A stretch of 50,936 nucleotides of DNA from Clostridia bacterium (GCA_017472225.1 JAFUQS010000020.1:1-50936), one strand, 5' to 3'. Positions 1 to 6,618 are shown, counted from the stretch's first letter. The notes: generated by a model not told the origin, from the letters alone. Program-made: numbers and translations.

Positions 1-288
1 GCCGTCGACCATAAAAGGAATGATATCCTGCAGGTACTCATAAATAGCATTTTCGCCCTCAGATTTGTTTAAAGCTTCATCCTCAGTAGCTTCATTGAAC
101 TTATACTTGAGCACATCATGAAGTTTATCCTGTGCCGATGCAATAAACATCCTTCTTCTGTTCCATCTCTCTGCATCGGGACAATCACACTTTGATGTAC
201 CGTTGTCAAGTCGCACACATTCAGGTGCATTCTCATCATTCGGCACAAATGCCTGACCGCAAAAGCGGCATATATCCATTTTTTCCAT
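1..288 (-). CDS. Partial small phage-type protein with Cys-rich N-terminus
   Basis: An open frame of 96 codons runs off the left edge; the start ATG (286-288) overlaps the TAA of the upstream 64-aa gene by one base (TAATG), so it is probably translationally coupled. The N-terminus begins MEKMDICRFCGQAF and has a CxxC pair followed by a second Cys cluster (a C, then CDC about 25 residues later), which looks like a zinc-binding knuckle. The remainder is acidic and helical. I do not recognise a named family. It is the fifth gene of the leftward early operon of the element and is likely under the same repressor control. Function unknown. Confidence 0.6.
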   Translation of the reverse strand, partial: MEKMDICRFCGQAFVPNDENAPECVRLDNGTSKCDCPDAERWNRRRMFIASAQDKLHDVLKYKFNEATEDEALNKSEGENAIYEYLQDIIPFMVDG

Positions 289-482
289 TACTCATTTACC
301 TCCGCTTTGATTAAATATATTGATTTGTTCGCCTTTTCTGCTGCCAGCTTACATTTATCCGGTGTGTTCAGGCAGTGGTTTTTGCATTTCTTCTTATGCT
401 TGCAGAAAGCACAACAATGATTGCCGTGCATATGGTCGCAGTTGAATTGAATGCACATTGTTTTGGTTTGATTAAACATCAT
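288..482 (-). CDS. 64-aa cysteine-rich hypothetical protein
   Basis: The start is one of two adjacent ATG codons (480-482 or 477-479) 4-7 bases after a GGTGG ribosome site. The protein has eight cysteines within residues 10-44 together with several His and Lys, suggesting a small metal-binding or nucleic-acid-binding fold. No named family recognised. It sits 11 bases downstream of the 59-aa gene and overlaps the next gene by one base, so it is part of the leftward early operon of the prophage-like element. Confidence 0.55.
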   Translation of the reverse strand: MMFNQTKTMCIQFNCDHMHGNHCCAFCKHKKKCKNHCLNTPDKCKLAAEKANKSIYLIKAEVNE

Positions 483-493
483 TTCACCACCTT

Positions 494-673
494 TCAGAGC
501 TTTTCATACTCGTCAAGGTGCTGACTGTAATATCGACTCATATTTTCACTGAGCCTTTTACGCCATGATGCAAAAACATCCTTTTTTTCCTCTTGCGTAA
601 TCGAGTAAAAGTCTACTGATTCGCCGTTTTCCTTATCAAGAAAGCTTTTTACCGTATATTCTGTTTTTGCCAT
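494..673 (-). CDS. 59-aa phage-type hypothetical protein
   Basis: ATG at 671-673 follows a good GAGGTGA ribosome site (681-688 region). The protein starts MAKTEYTVKSFLDKENGES and is charged and helical with no membrane segment. No family recognised. It belongs to the leftward early operon. Its leader (681-719) shares two blocks with the leader of the recombinase gene on the opposite strand, suggesting a duplicated regulatory stretch inside the element. Confidence 0.55.
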   Translation of the reverse strand: MAKTEYTVKSFLDKENGESVDFYSITQEEKKDVFASWRKRLSENMSRYYSQHLDEYEKL

Positions 674-680
674 AAAAAAA

Positions 681-719
681 TCACCTCGGTTTATGTATAT
701 GTGTGTCGCTTTGGTCGGT
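681..719 (-). repeat. Leader segment shared with the recombinase leader (copy 1)
   Basis: Read on the minus strand this stretch holds ACCGACCAAAGCGA, then an ACACA-rich spacer, then AACCGAGGTGAT. The same two blocks in the same order occur on the plus strand at 2804-2858 ahead of the recombinase. The spacer differs in length. The GAGGTGAT block is the ribosome site of the 59-aa gene here, but is not followed by a start codon in the other copy. Confidence 0.6.
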
Positions 720-764
720 TTACTTCTTGGTCGGGTTTGATTGTTAGCTGTAGAACAAGAACCT

Positions 765-977
765 TTATTTTTCGGAACTATCGGGCAGTTCTTTTACAGT
801 GAAATCTTTAAGTTCAATATCCAAAGCAGTTGTTCTGTGTATAATTGTTACTTTTGGAAGCTCTGCGGCACGGATTTTAATATCAACACCTGTTACAGTG
901 CTCGATATATCCTGTCCATTATGTATGACTTTGCCGATTGTGCCATCTGTTGTGATTTGTATGAGGTTTTTGGCCAA
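765..977 (-). CDS. 70-aa phage-type hypothetical protein
   Basis: The start is TTG (975-977), chosen because the purine-rich GGGGGGTGGGG lies just upstream and no better ATG exists. The sequence contains TVTGVDIKIRAAELPKVTI, a beta-rich pattern seen in small structural or regulatory phage proteins, but I cannot name a family. It follows the Cro-like gene by 48 bases; that gap contains an 18-bp operator-like inverted repeat (1006-1023). Confidence 0.55.
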   Translation of the reverse strand: MAKNLIQITTDGTIGKVIHNGQDISSTVTGVDIKIRAAELPKVTIIHRTTALDIELKDFTVKELPDSSEK

Positions 978-1005
978 TTATCCCCACCCCCCTTTTTTCG
1001 TGTTT

Positions 1006-1023
1006 TGTTTCGTTTTCGACACA
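1006..1023. promoter_or_regulatory. Repressor operator-like inverted repeat (O1)
   Basis: TGTTTCG-TTTT-CGACACA: 7-base arms with one mismatch around a 4-base spacer. It matches the perfect site at 1265-1282 in arm sequence and spacer length. It lies between the Cro-like gene and the 70-aa gene, so repressor binding here could block transcription into the rest of the early operon. Confidence 0.55.
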
Positions 1024-1025
1024 TT

Positions 1026-1247
1026 TTAGGTTAAAAAAATTTCATCTTGGCTTCTCTTGAAAAGTTGAGCTATAGCAAGAGCCTCGGCTGGTGTAAAATC
1101 TGAATACCCATTAACCTTATCCTTGTATGTTCTCTTTGTAACTCCGAGAAAATTTGCCATAAAATCATCTGTAAACTTTTCTAACATCTGATATGCTATA
1201 AGGGCATAGTATTTCGGATGCTTTTTTTCTCTTTTTTGCTTTGACAT
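1026..1247 (-). CDS. Small helix-turn-helix protein, Cro-like
   Basis: 73 residues, starting 10 bases after a GAGGTGA site. The central part (FMANFLGVTKRTYKDKVNG) reads as a helix-turn-helix: 'ANFLGVTKRTYKDKV' aligns with turn and recognition helix, followed by 'TPAEALAIAQLF', the usual third helix of XRE-type proteins. It is the first gene of the leftward operon, divergent from the S24 repressor, which is the place of Cro in a lysis/lysogeny switch. Role by position is inference; the DNA-binding fold is moderately clear. Confidence 0.7.
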   Translation of the reverse strand: MSKQKREKKHPKYYALIAYQMLEKFTDDFMANFLGVTKRTYKDKVNGYSDFTPAEALAIAQLFKRSQDEIFLT

Positions 1248-1264
1248 AGTATCACCTCTCTTTT

Positions 1265-1282
1265 TGTGTCGTTATCGACACA
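1265..1282. promoter_or_regulatory. Repressor operator (O2), perfect inverted repeat
   Basis: TGTGTCG-TTAT-CGACACA, perfect 7-base arms with a 4-base centre. It sits directly downstream of the -10 of the leftward promoter, so a bound repressor would block the early operon. Confidence 0.75.
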
Positions 1283-1285
1283 TTC

Positions 1286-1314
1286 ATATTAACACTCTTT
1301 TGTTTTGTTGTCAA
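1286..1314 (-). promoter_or_regulatory. Leftward early promoter of the element
   Basis: On the minus strand TTGACA (1309-1314), a 17-base spacer and TAATAT (1286-1291): nearly a perfect vegetative promoter. It drives the Cro-like gene and the small genes that follow. Operator-like repeats overlap its -35 (1301-1318) and its start region (1265-1282). Confidence 0.8.
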
Positions 1315-1318
1315 CACT
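1301..1318. promoter_or_regulatory. Repressor operator-like repeat (O3)
   Basis: TGTTTTG-TTGT-CAACACT matches the arm and spacer pattern of O1 and O2 with more mismatches. It covers the -35 of the leftward promoter and lies 26 bases ahead of the -35 of the repressor promoter, so it could serve in both repression and autoregulation. Confidence 0.5.
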
Positions 1319-1343
1319 TTTTTGCGTTTTTTTCAAAAAAATG

Positions 1344-1372
1344 TTGCTTTTCCGAAACACTTATGCTATTAT
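1344..1372 (+). promoter_or_regulatory. Repressor promoter
   Basis: TTGCTT (1344-1349), 17 bases, TATTAT (1367-1372), followed by GAGGTGA and the ATG at 1391. Confidence 0.65.
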
Positions 1373-1390
1373 CATATTGAGGTGAACACA

Positions 1391-2014
1391 ATGATTGGTG
1401 AAAAAATCAGAAAACTAAGAAAAGAAAATCATTGGCGGCAAGACCAATTAGCCGATATTTTAAACAGAGAATTCGGGCTAAAAACCGACAGAGTTATGAT
1501 AAGCAAGTGGGAAACGGGATATCAAGTCCCCGTTTTGTATACCATTTCCTGTCTTGCAAAAATTTTCAATGTGTCTATTGATTACCTTAATGGTGATGGT
1601 GTAGCTAAAATCAATAGTAAAGGTGTTTCTGTCCCTGTCCTTGGTTATGTTCGTGCCGGTATTCCTATTGAAGCCGTTGAAGATATACTCGACTATGAAG
1701 AAATATCACAGGAAATGGCATCCCAAGGCGAATACTTTGCTCTTTCTGTTAAAGGCGACAGTATGGAGCCCAGAATTACAGAAGGTGATGTTGTAATTGT
1801 CAGAAAACAAAGCATTGTTGAAAATGGTGAACTCGCTGTTGTTTTAGTTAACGGCAACGATGCAAATGTTAAGAAATTCTATATGAATGAAAACGGAGTT
1901 ACTCTTATTTCAACCAATCCTTCGTATGACCCATTCTATTACACAAAGGAGCAAGTAGAGAGTCTGCCTGTTCAAGTAATAGGAAAAGTTGTTGAGTTAA
2001 GAGCAAAATTTTAA
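1391..2014 (+). CDS. S24/LexA-family prophage repressor (HTH + autoprotease)
   Basis: 207 residues from the ATG at 1391, chosen over an upstream in-frame ATG at 1322 because GAGGTGA (1379-1385) lies 5 bases before it and the promoter lies between the two. Residues 1-65 are an XRE helix-turn-helix (EKIRKLRKENHWRQDQLA..., ISKWETG). Residues 80-207 are a peptidase S24 domain: a cleavage bond A89-G90 in YVRAGIP, nucleophile S124 in KGDSMEP and lysine K161, with the same 37-residue Ser-Lys distance as LexA. Such proteins hold lysogeny and cut themselves when RecA is activated by DNA damage. It faces the Cro-like gene across three operator-like repeats. Confidence 0.92.
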   Translation: MIGEKIRKLRKENHWRQDQLADILNREFGLKTDRVMISKWETGYQVPVLYTISCLAKIFNVSIDYLNGDGVAKINSKGVSVPVLGYVRAGIPIEAVEDILDYEEISQEMASQGEYFALSVKGDSMEPRITEGDVVIVRKQSIVENGELAVVLVNGNDANVKKFYMNENGVTLISTNPSYDPFYYTKEQVESLPVQVIGKVVELRAKF

Positions 2015-2108
2015 AAAAATTTTGTTACTTTTTCGTTTTTTCGACACTACATAAATAAAGGTAGTATTCATCTTACCACCTAAATAAAAAATAAAGGAGA
2101 CATGAAAA

Positions 2109-2762
2109 ATGAAATTCTGTCAAAAATGTGGAGCACAAAACAACGACATTGCAGGTTTTTGCAGTAAATGCGGCGAGGCTTTTCAATCACCTGTTGCTCC
2201 CCAGCAACCTGTTCAACCGATTCAACCTGTACAACCAATTCAGGCAGCACCCGAAAAGCCTAAGAAAAAGAAAAAAGGCTGTCTCATTGCTATAATTGTG
2301 GCTCTTGTTTTTCTTATCGGAGCGTTTGTTTTGATGATTAGCGGAGATTCTTCTACAATGATCACTCTTGACGAAAACGGAGATGTTTATCAGAACGGTC
2401 AAGTCATACCTCAGCAGGATTTTAAAAACTCATGCACATCAATCGCATACGATGACCTTGCAAGAAATCCTGAAAATTATAAAGGTCAGAACTTCGTTTT
2501 CACAGGAGAAGTCCTTCAATGTGAACTTAGCTACGACACAACATATTTTGCAAGAGTAAATGTTACTGTTGATGAATACGGATATTACGAAGACACGATT
2601 TATGTTACTTTTGAAATTCCTGAAGGTGCTGATAAAATACTTGAAGAAGATATCATCAAGATTTACGGAGTTTGTCAGGGCACAGAATCATACACATCAA
2701 TCTTAGGTGAACAAATCACCATTCCGTCAGTGCAGGCTGCTTATGTTGAACTTGTAAAATAA
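2109..2762 (+). CDS. Zinc-ribbon, single-pass membrane protein with extracellular OB-like domain
   Basis: 217 residues after an AAAGGAGA site. Residues 1-22 are a zinc ribbon (CQKCG...CSKCG). Residues 27-45 are a proline-rich linker of repeated QPVQPIQ units. A basic KPKKKKK run precedes one membrane segment (about 57-79). The outer part (about 105-217) has NPENYKGQNFVFTGEV and later IIKIYGV, a pattern typical of tRNA_anti-like/OB-fold domains. It lies between repressor and recombinase, a common place for genes expressed from a prophage in lysogens, such as superinfection-exclusion proteins; that role is only an inference. A half-site CGACACT (2042-2048) lies upstream. Confidence 0.75.
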   Translation: MKFCQKCGAQNNDIAGFCSKCGEAFQSPVAPQQPVQPIQPVQPIQAAPEKPKKKKKGCLIAIIVALVFLIGAFVLMISGDSSTMITLDENGDVYQNGQVIPQQDFKNSCTSIAYDDLARNPENYKGQNFVFTGEVLQCELSYDTTYFARVNVTVDEYGYYEDTIYVTFEIPEGADKILEEDIIKIYGVCQGTESYTSILGEQITIPSVQAAYVELVK

Positions 2763-2790
2763 AAAAAAATAAAGCCCCCTTTCGGGAGCT
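2763..2790 (-). terminator. Rho-independent terminator facing left
   Basis: Read on the minus strand: AGCTCCC-GAAA-GGGGGCT, a 7-bp stem (one G-U pair) with a GAAA tetraloop, then TTTATTTTTTTTT. On the plus strand the same stem has a C-A mismatch and no T-run, so it works leftward. No minus-strand gene lies between it and the cotJ operon at 4385-4985. Confidence 0.75.
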
Positions 2791-2803
2791 CCGTTCCCTA
2801 CCC

Positions 2804-2860
2804 ACCGACCAAAGCGATAGGGAACACACAATCCACTTACACACTTAACCGAGGTGATGT
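2804..2860 (+). repeat. Leader segment shared with the early-operon leader (copy 2)
   Basis: Contains ACCGACCAAAGCGA (2804-2817) and AACCGAGGTGATGT (2847-2860), matching the minus-strand copy at 681-719. The ribosome-site-like GAGGTGAT is not followed by a start codon here. Confidence 0.6.
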
Positions 2861-2887
2861 AGTAGCTTTGCTATGCTATTATATCAC
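2854..2887 (+). promoter_or_regulatory. RNA hairpin in the recombinase leader
   Basis: Arms 2854-2866 and 2875-2887 pair over 13 bp around an 8-base loop. Two of the pairs are G-U on the plus strand and would be C-A mismatches on the minus strand, so the structure belongs to the rightward transcript. A short TTTT follows, so it could act as a weak attenuator or hide the GAGGTGAT block that lies inside the first arm. Confidence 0.5.
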
Positions 2888-2919
2888 TTTTCTGAATAAA
2901 AATCAAGTAAGGTGATAGA

Positions 2920-4356
2920 ATGAAAATTGCAGCTTGTTATATTAGAGTTTCAACTGATGACCAGGCGGAATACTCGCCTCAGAGTCAGCTCAAAGAAATA
3001 AGAAAATATGCCGAATTGCACGGTTATTATATTCCTGATGAATATATCTTCACCGATGAAGGTATTTCCGGCAGAAGTGCAGCAAAGCGCCCTCAGTTCC
3101 AAAAACTGATTGTTACTGCTAAGAAGAAGCCTAAGCCTTTTGATGCGGTACTGCTGTGGAAATTCAGCCGTTTTGCACGAAACCGCACCGATGCAATTGT
3201 TTACAAAAATCTTTTAAGAAATGAGTGCGGCATTGATGTTATATCCATAAGCGAAAACCTCGGTGAGGACCGAGGTACAGCTCTCATTCTCGAATCTATG
3301 TTCGAGGCTATGGATGAATACTATTCCATTAACCTTTCAGCCGAAGTTAAACGCTCAATGAAAATGCTTGCCGAAAACGGTGCTGCTTTGGGACCTGCTC
3401 CCTTCGGGTATAAAAACGAAAGTAAGCAATATGTTATTGATGAAGTAACAGCTCCCATAATAAAAATGATTTTTAATCTTTACGAAAACGGTACCGGAGT
3501 CAGGACAATAGCCCGTAAGCTGTCCGATATGGGAGTAAAGACAAAAAGAGGAAATCCGCCTGACAACAGATTTGTTGAGTATATTTTAAGAAATCCTTTT
3601 TATAAAGGGCAAATCCGTTGGTCTGATAACAGAGCCAATAACAAAAACAGGTATAAAAACAATTCTGAAGGCACCGCAGTATATGAAGGTAAGCATGAAA
3701 GAATAATAACCGAGGAACAATTCGATCATGTGCAGGAGATTATTAAGGAGAAAAACAGAATGTATCAAAAATATCAAAGAAAAGAATCAGCAAGAGTTTT
3801 TATGCTTAAAGGATTAGTGAGATGTAATACCTGTGGTTCTACTCTTACAATGGCAAGTACCGCCACCCCATCTTTGCAGTGTCACAGCTACAACCGAGGA
3901 GCCTGCAACACCTCACATTCGATATCGCTGAAAAAGTTAAATGATATCATTATATCAGAGCTGAAAAACTGTACCGAAAACTTAAGTTTTGAAATCACAC
4001 CCATAGAACCGAAAGACACTAATACTTCCGATGCAGCCTTCAAAATGATTGAATTTGAGAAAAAGAAGCTTCTTAAAATAAAAGAAGCCTACGAACAAGG
4101 TGTAGACTCTCTTGAAGAGTATAAGGAAAACAAGCTCCGCATCACTCAGCGTATTAAAGAGCTTGAGTCAGATATAAAGCCTGCTGTAATACCTATAAGT
4201 AAAAAAGACTACGCAAAAAAGATTGAAGAAGTTGTAAGAATCATTGAAAATCCAACATCTTCAGAGCAGGCAAGAAATGAAGCTCTCAGAACCATCATTT
4301 CAAAGATTGTTTTCGTCAAGCCCGGCAACGAAATCCACATCCATTTTTACTTCTAA
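2920..4356 (+). CDS. Large serine recombinase (site-specific integrase)
   Basis: 478 residues after AAGGTGATAG. Residues 1-150 are the resolvase catalytic domain, with the nucleophile S11 in YIRVSTDDQ and the conserved GISGRSAAKRPQF region. Residues 155-260 are the Recombinase domain (GTGVRTIARKLSDMGVKTKRG, NPFYKG). A zinc ribbon follows (VRCNTCG ... LQCHSYNRGACN, about 303-335). The C-terminus is a long charged coiled coil (about 365-430). Enzymes of this family join attP and attB, and reverse the reaction with a directionality factor. The gene ends 30 bases before the cotJC break, as expected for an integrase next to its own attachment site. Confidence 0.93.
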   Translation: MKIAACYIRVSTDDQAEYSPQSQLKEIRKYAELHGYYIPDEYIFTDEGISGRSAAKRPQFQKLIVTAKKKPKPFDAVLLWKFSRFARNRTDAIVYKNLLRNECGIDVISISENLGEDRGTALILESMFEAMDEYYSINLSAEVKRSMKMLAENGAALGPAPFGYKNESKQYVIDEVTAPIIKMIFNLYENGTGVRTIARKLSDMGVKTKRGNPPDNRFVEYILRNPFYKGQIRWSDNRANNKNRYKNNSEGTAVYEGKHERIITEEQFDHVQEIIKEKNRMYQKYQRKESARVFMLKGLVRCNTCGSTLTMASTATPSLQCHSYNRGACNTSHSISLKKLNDIIISELKNCTENLSFEITPIEPKDTNTSDAAFKMIEFEKKKLLKIKEAYEQGVDSLEEYKENKLRITQRIKELESDIKPAVIPISKKDYAKKIEEVVRIIENPTSSEQARNEALRTIISKIVFVKPGNEIHIHFYF

Positions 4357-4384
4357 TTTTTTTGAGTAAATTTCATATCTATTT

Positions 4385-4486
4385 TCAATACGCTCCCCCG
4401 TATTGCGTAATTATGATTTTTGCCGCCTGAGGGTTCGGATTTTTGATATTTATCGGATACTGCAAAAGCTTTTCATATTGAAACAT
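4385..4486 (-). pseudogene. cotJC: 5' fragment of spore coat gene cotJC, cut by the element
   Basis: The ATG (4484-4486) overlaps the TGA of cotJB by one base. The 33 codons read MFQYEKLLQYPINIKNPN and end ...IIITQYGG-AY-stop. CotJC proteins (about 190 aa, manganese-catalase fold, spore coat) begin with a very similar YEKKLQYP...NP...QYGG stretch and then go on with PDGELAA-like residues. Here the match stops after QYGG and a stop follows two codons later in element DNA. The rest of cotJC should lie beyond the far end of the element, outside the window. Family match is from memory, not from an alignment. Confidence 0.85.
4386..4405. other. Probable attachment-site junction inside cotJC
   Basis: CAATACG-CTCCCC-CGTATTG: perfect 7-base arms around a 6-base centre. 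Homology to cotJC, read on the minus strand, holds through the Gln-Tyr-Gly-Gly codons (4394-4405) and is lost immediately afterwards. Imperfect palindromes centred on the crossover are usual for serine-integrase sites. The exact crossover bases cannot be fixed without the other end. Confidence 0.7.
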
Positions 4487-4743
4487 CAGCAATCACTCCC
4501 GTTTACCCAAGGAAAGGGTACTGTTGTCCATGTGCAGTTCTCGTCATCCTTTGATGTGATCGCTCCGAAGCGACATTCATATTCACTGAGAAGAGCCATG
4601 TATTTTTCTTTGTATTCCCTCATCATCTGTTTCGCTTCACAATCCTCCGGGTGGGTCACAATGTATAAATGTAAATCCCAGACGGCAAATTTTGCAGCCA
4701 TAAGTCTGTGTTTAAGATTTTTTGTGTTTATCATTTGCAGCAC
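4486..4743 (-). CDS. cotJB: Spore coat peptide assembly protein CotJB
   Basis: 85 residues. The CotJB pattern is clear: LYIVTHPEDCEAKQMMREY, KYMALLSEYECRFG and the ending WTTVPFPWVN. CotJB is a small protein made in the mother cell that is needed with CotJA and CotJC for the spore coat. The gene overlaps cotJA by 13 bases and cotJC by one base, the usual operon order. There is no ATG in a better position than the one at 4743. Confidence 0.9.
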   Translation of the reverse strand: MLQMINTKNLKHRLMAAKFAVWDLHLYIVTHPEDCEAKQMMREYKEKYMALLSEYECRFGAITSKDDENCTWTTVPFPWVNGSDC

Positions 4744-4985
4744 CCCATCATAAAGGGCTTGTCAAGGCAAGGGAACAGTGTGCCGGCGGAAAGAGCCTTT
4801 TCACATGAATAGGTCTCTCCACGTTGCTGAAACGGTACATAAGCCATTGCAAGGGCTGTGCATTCGGGAAAAGGCATCCTTTCCGTTTCATCACAGGCAC
4901 AGCATGACAGACAATTGTCATCACGGCTGTTTGTTTGTCTCATTCTGCTTTGCTGCGGATAACCACGATAATTATTGTTATTCAA
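4731..4985 (-). CDS. cotJA: Spore coat-associated protein CotJA
   Basis: 84 residues from a TTG start (4983-4985) placed 6 bases after AAGGGGAG. The core LAMAYVPFQQ...ETYSCEKALSAGTLFPCLDKPF is the CotJA signature; the N-terminus (NNNYRGYPQQ, CLSCCAC) is low-complexity and Cys-rich as often in coat proteins. First gene of cotJABC. Upstream, GAATATG and TTATGGAAT, 14 bases apart, weakly resemble a sigma-E promoter; I do not trust this without expression data. Confidence 0.88.
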   Translation of the reverse strand: MNNNNYRGYPQQSRMRQTNSRDDNCLSCCACDETERMPFPECTALAMAYVPFQQRGETYSCEKALSAGTLFPCLDKPFMMGCCK

Positions 4986-5066
4986 TGGTATCTCCCCTTA
5001 ATCTTTTTTAACAGCTCGGATTATTCCATAACTGTTCAATAACATCATATTCATTTTCCGACTTGT

Positions 5067-5106
5067 TGTGACAAAAGAAGAAGCAGCAGACCTTTCGGTC
5101 TGCTGC
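5067..5106 (-). terminator. metK terminator
   Basis: Minus strand: perfect 10-bp stem GCAGCAGACC-GAAA-GGTCTGCTGC (5083-5106) followed by TTCTTCTTTT, 26 bases after the metK stop. Confidence 0.85.
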
Positions 5107-5131
5107 AAAAAATGATGTGATATATCTGATT

Positions 5132-6319
5132 TTATACTTGTGCAAGGGCTTTGATTTCTTCTGCCTTGTCTGTCTTTTCCCACTGAACATCAAGGTCCTC
5201 TCTGCCCACATGACCGTAGGCTGCAAGCTGACGGTAAATGGGAGCTCTGAGCTTTAATGTATCAATAATGGCAGCAGGACGAAGGTCGAATACCTTATTT
5301 ACAATTTCGGAAATCTTATCGTCTGCAATTTTGCCTGTGCCAAACGTTTCAACCATTACTGATACAGGCTTTGCAACACCGATTGCATAAGCAAGCTGAA
5401 CCTCACATTTAGAGGCAAGGCCCGCAGCTACAATGTTCTTTGCAACATATCTTGCAGCATAAGCGGCACTTCTGTCAACCTTTGTCGGGTCCTTACCTGA
5501 GAATGCACCGCCGCCGTGACGTGAATATCCGCCGTAGGTGTCAACAATAATCTTTCTGCCGGTAAGTCCGCTGTCACCCTGAGGACCACCTGTTACGAAA
5601 CGGCCTGTGGGGTTAACATAAATCCTTGTGCTTTCTGTCATAAGCTCTGAAGGGATAATGGGCTTGATAACAAGCTCTGTGATATCCTCACGGATTTTTG
5701 AAAGCTCAACATCAGCACTGTGCTGTGATGACACAACAACTGCAGTCACGCTTTCAGGCTTTCCGTTTTCGTCATATTCAACGGTAACCTGGCTTTTACC
5801 GTCTGCACGAAGATAATCAAGTGTACCGTCCTTTCTCACCTTGGTGAGCTGCTTTGCAAGCTTATGTGCAAGTGATATGGGAAGGGGCATAAGCTCCTCG
5901 GTTTCATCACAGGCATAACCGAACATCATACCCTGGTCACCTGCGCCGTGAAGGTTGTAAGCATCCTCCTCACCGTCTTTGAGCTCAAGTGATTTGTCAA
6001 CACCCATTGCAATGTCCGGTGACTGCTCATCAAGAGCCACGAGAACTGCACAGGTATTGCCGTCAAAGCCCTTTGCTCCGTCATCATAACCTATTTCATT
6101 GATAACACGTCTTGCAATTTTTGCAACATCCGGCTTATAGGTTGAGCTGATTTCACCCATAACGAGAACCTGACCCGTTGTAACTGTTGTTTCACAGGCA
6201 ACTCTTGCCATGGGGTCATGAGCATAAATATCGTCCAGAACTGCATCTGAAATCTGGTCACAGATTTTATCGGGATGTCCTTCTGTTACTGATTCTGATG
6301 TGAAAAGATGTCTTGCCAT
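5132..6319 (-). CDS. metK: S-adenosylmethionine synthase
   Basis: 395 residues, full length for the family. It makes SAM from methionine and ATP in the cytoplasm. Signatures: N-terminal [19 protein letters not shown], the methionine/ATP loop [12 protein letters not shown] (about 113-124), and the glycine-rich [19 protein letters not shown] (about 260-278). ATG at 6317-6319 follows AAAGGAG. The leader contains a SAM-I riboswitch, so high SAM should shut off its own synthesis. It is a single-gene unit with its own promoter and terminator. Confidence 0.97.
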   Translation of the reverse strand: MARHLFTSESVTEGHPDKICDQISDAVLDDIYAHDPMARVACETTVTTGQVLVMGEISSTYKPDVAKIARRVINEIGYDDGAKGFDGNTCAVLVALDEQSPDIAMGVDKSLELKDGEEDAYNLHGAGDQGMMFGYACDETEELMPLPISLAHKLAKQLTKVRKDGTLDYLRADGKSQVTVEYDENGKPESVTAVVVSSQHSADVELSKIREDITELVIKPIIPSELMTESTRIYVNPTGRFVTGGPQGDSGLTGRKIIVDTYGGYSRHGGGAFSGKDPTKVDRSAAYAARYVAKNIVAAGLASKCEVQLAYAIGVAKPVSVMVETFGTGKIADDKISEIVNKVFDLRPAAIIDTLKLRAPIYRQLAAYGHVGREDLDVQWEKTDKAEEIKALAQV

Positions 6320-6407
6320 TTTAAATTACTCCTTTGATTTGATACATATTGAACACAAAATTAAGGTCTGTCGGGAAAAAGAAAATCCCGTTCCCCGGAT
6401 TCTGCAT

Positions 6408-6434
6408 AAAAAAAGCGGCCGTAATACGACCGCC
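6408..6434 (-). terminator. SAM-riboswitch terminator
   Basis: Minus strand GGCGGTC-GTATTAC-GGCCGCT followed by seven T. It is the expression platform of the SAM-I element. Confidence 0.85.
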
Positions 6435-6439
6435 AAAAA

Positions 6440-6533
6440 CCTCATCTTCCGGTCATACCGCAGGATTTAGCACCTTGCAAACGCAGGTTGCCGAGCTTCA
6501 ACGGGCCTGTTCCCTCAGCTACTCTTAATAAGG
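6440..6533 (-). promoter_or_regulatory. SAM-I (S-box) riboswitch controlling metK
   Basis: Minus strand shows the conserved S-box order: CTTATTAAGAG at the 5' side, CTGAGGGAACAGGCCC, GCTCGGCAACC, GGTGCTAAATCCTGC, and AGATGAGG closing P1 (CCTTAT 6528-6533 pairs with ATGAGG 6440-6445). A terminator follows. In this family SAM binding favours the terminator. Confidence 0.95.
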
Positions 6534-6554
6534 AAATATTCAATTTACCGATAT

Positions 6555-6583
6555 AGTATATCAGCACAGAGCCTTCAAGTCAA
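6555..6583 (-). promoter_or_regulatory. metK promoter
   Basis: Minus strand TTGACT (6578-6583), 17 bases, TATACT (6555-6560), directly upstream of the riboswitch. Confidence 0.8.
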
Positions 6584-6618
6584 TAGTTTTTTTGAAACTT
6601 CACGGAATTTAAGAAAAG

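Larger units (their letters stand above)
1..4405. mobile_element. Right end of a prophage-like element inserted in cotJC
   Basis: The segment has the order of a temperate-phage lysogeny module: small leftward early genes (1-1247), a divergent S24-type repressor (1391-2014), a membrane protein that may be a lysogenic-conversion gene (2109-2762), and a large serine recombinase (2920-4356) whose stop lies only 30 bases before a junction. At the junction, cotJC coding sequence coming from the right ends abruptly in a 20-bp inverted repeat (4386-4405). The left end lies outside the window, so size and type (phage, ICE or remnant) are unknown. Seen: gene order and gene break. Inferred: that it is one unit integrated by its own recombinase. 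Confidence 0.8.

Noticed and set aside
1322..1390. Longer start for the repressor at 1322
   Set aside because: It would place the promoter inside the gene and has no ribosome site; ATG 1391 has one.
4403..5011. Plus-strand frames over the cotJ genes
   Set aside because: The minus-strand CotJA and CotJB patterns and couplings explain the region.
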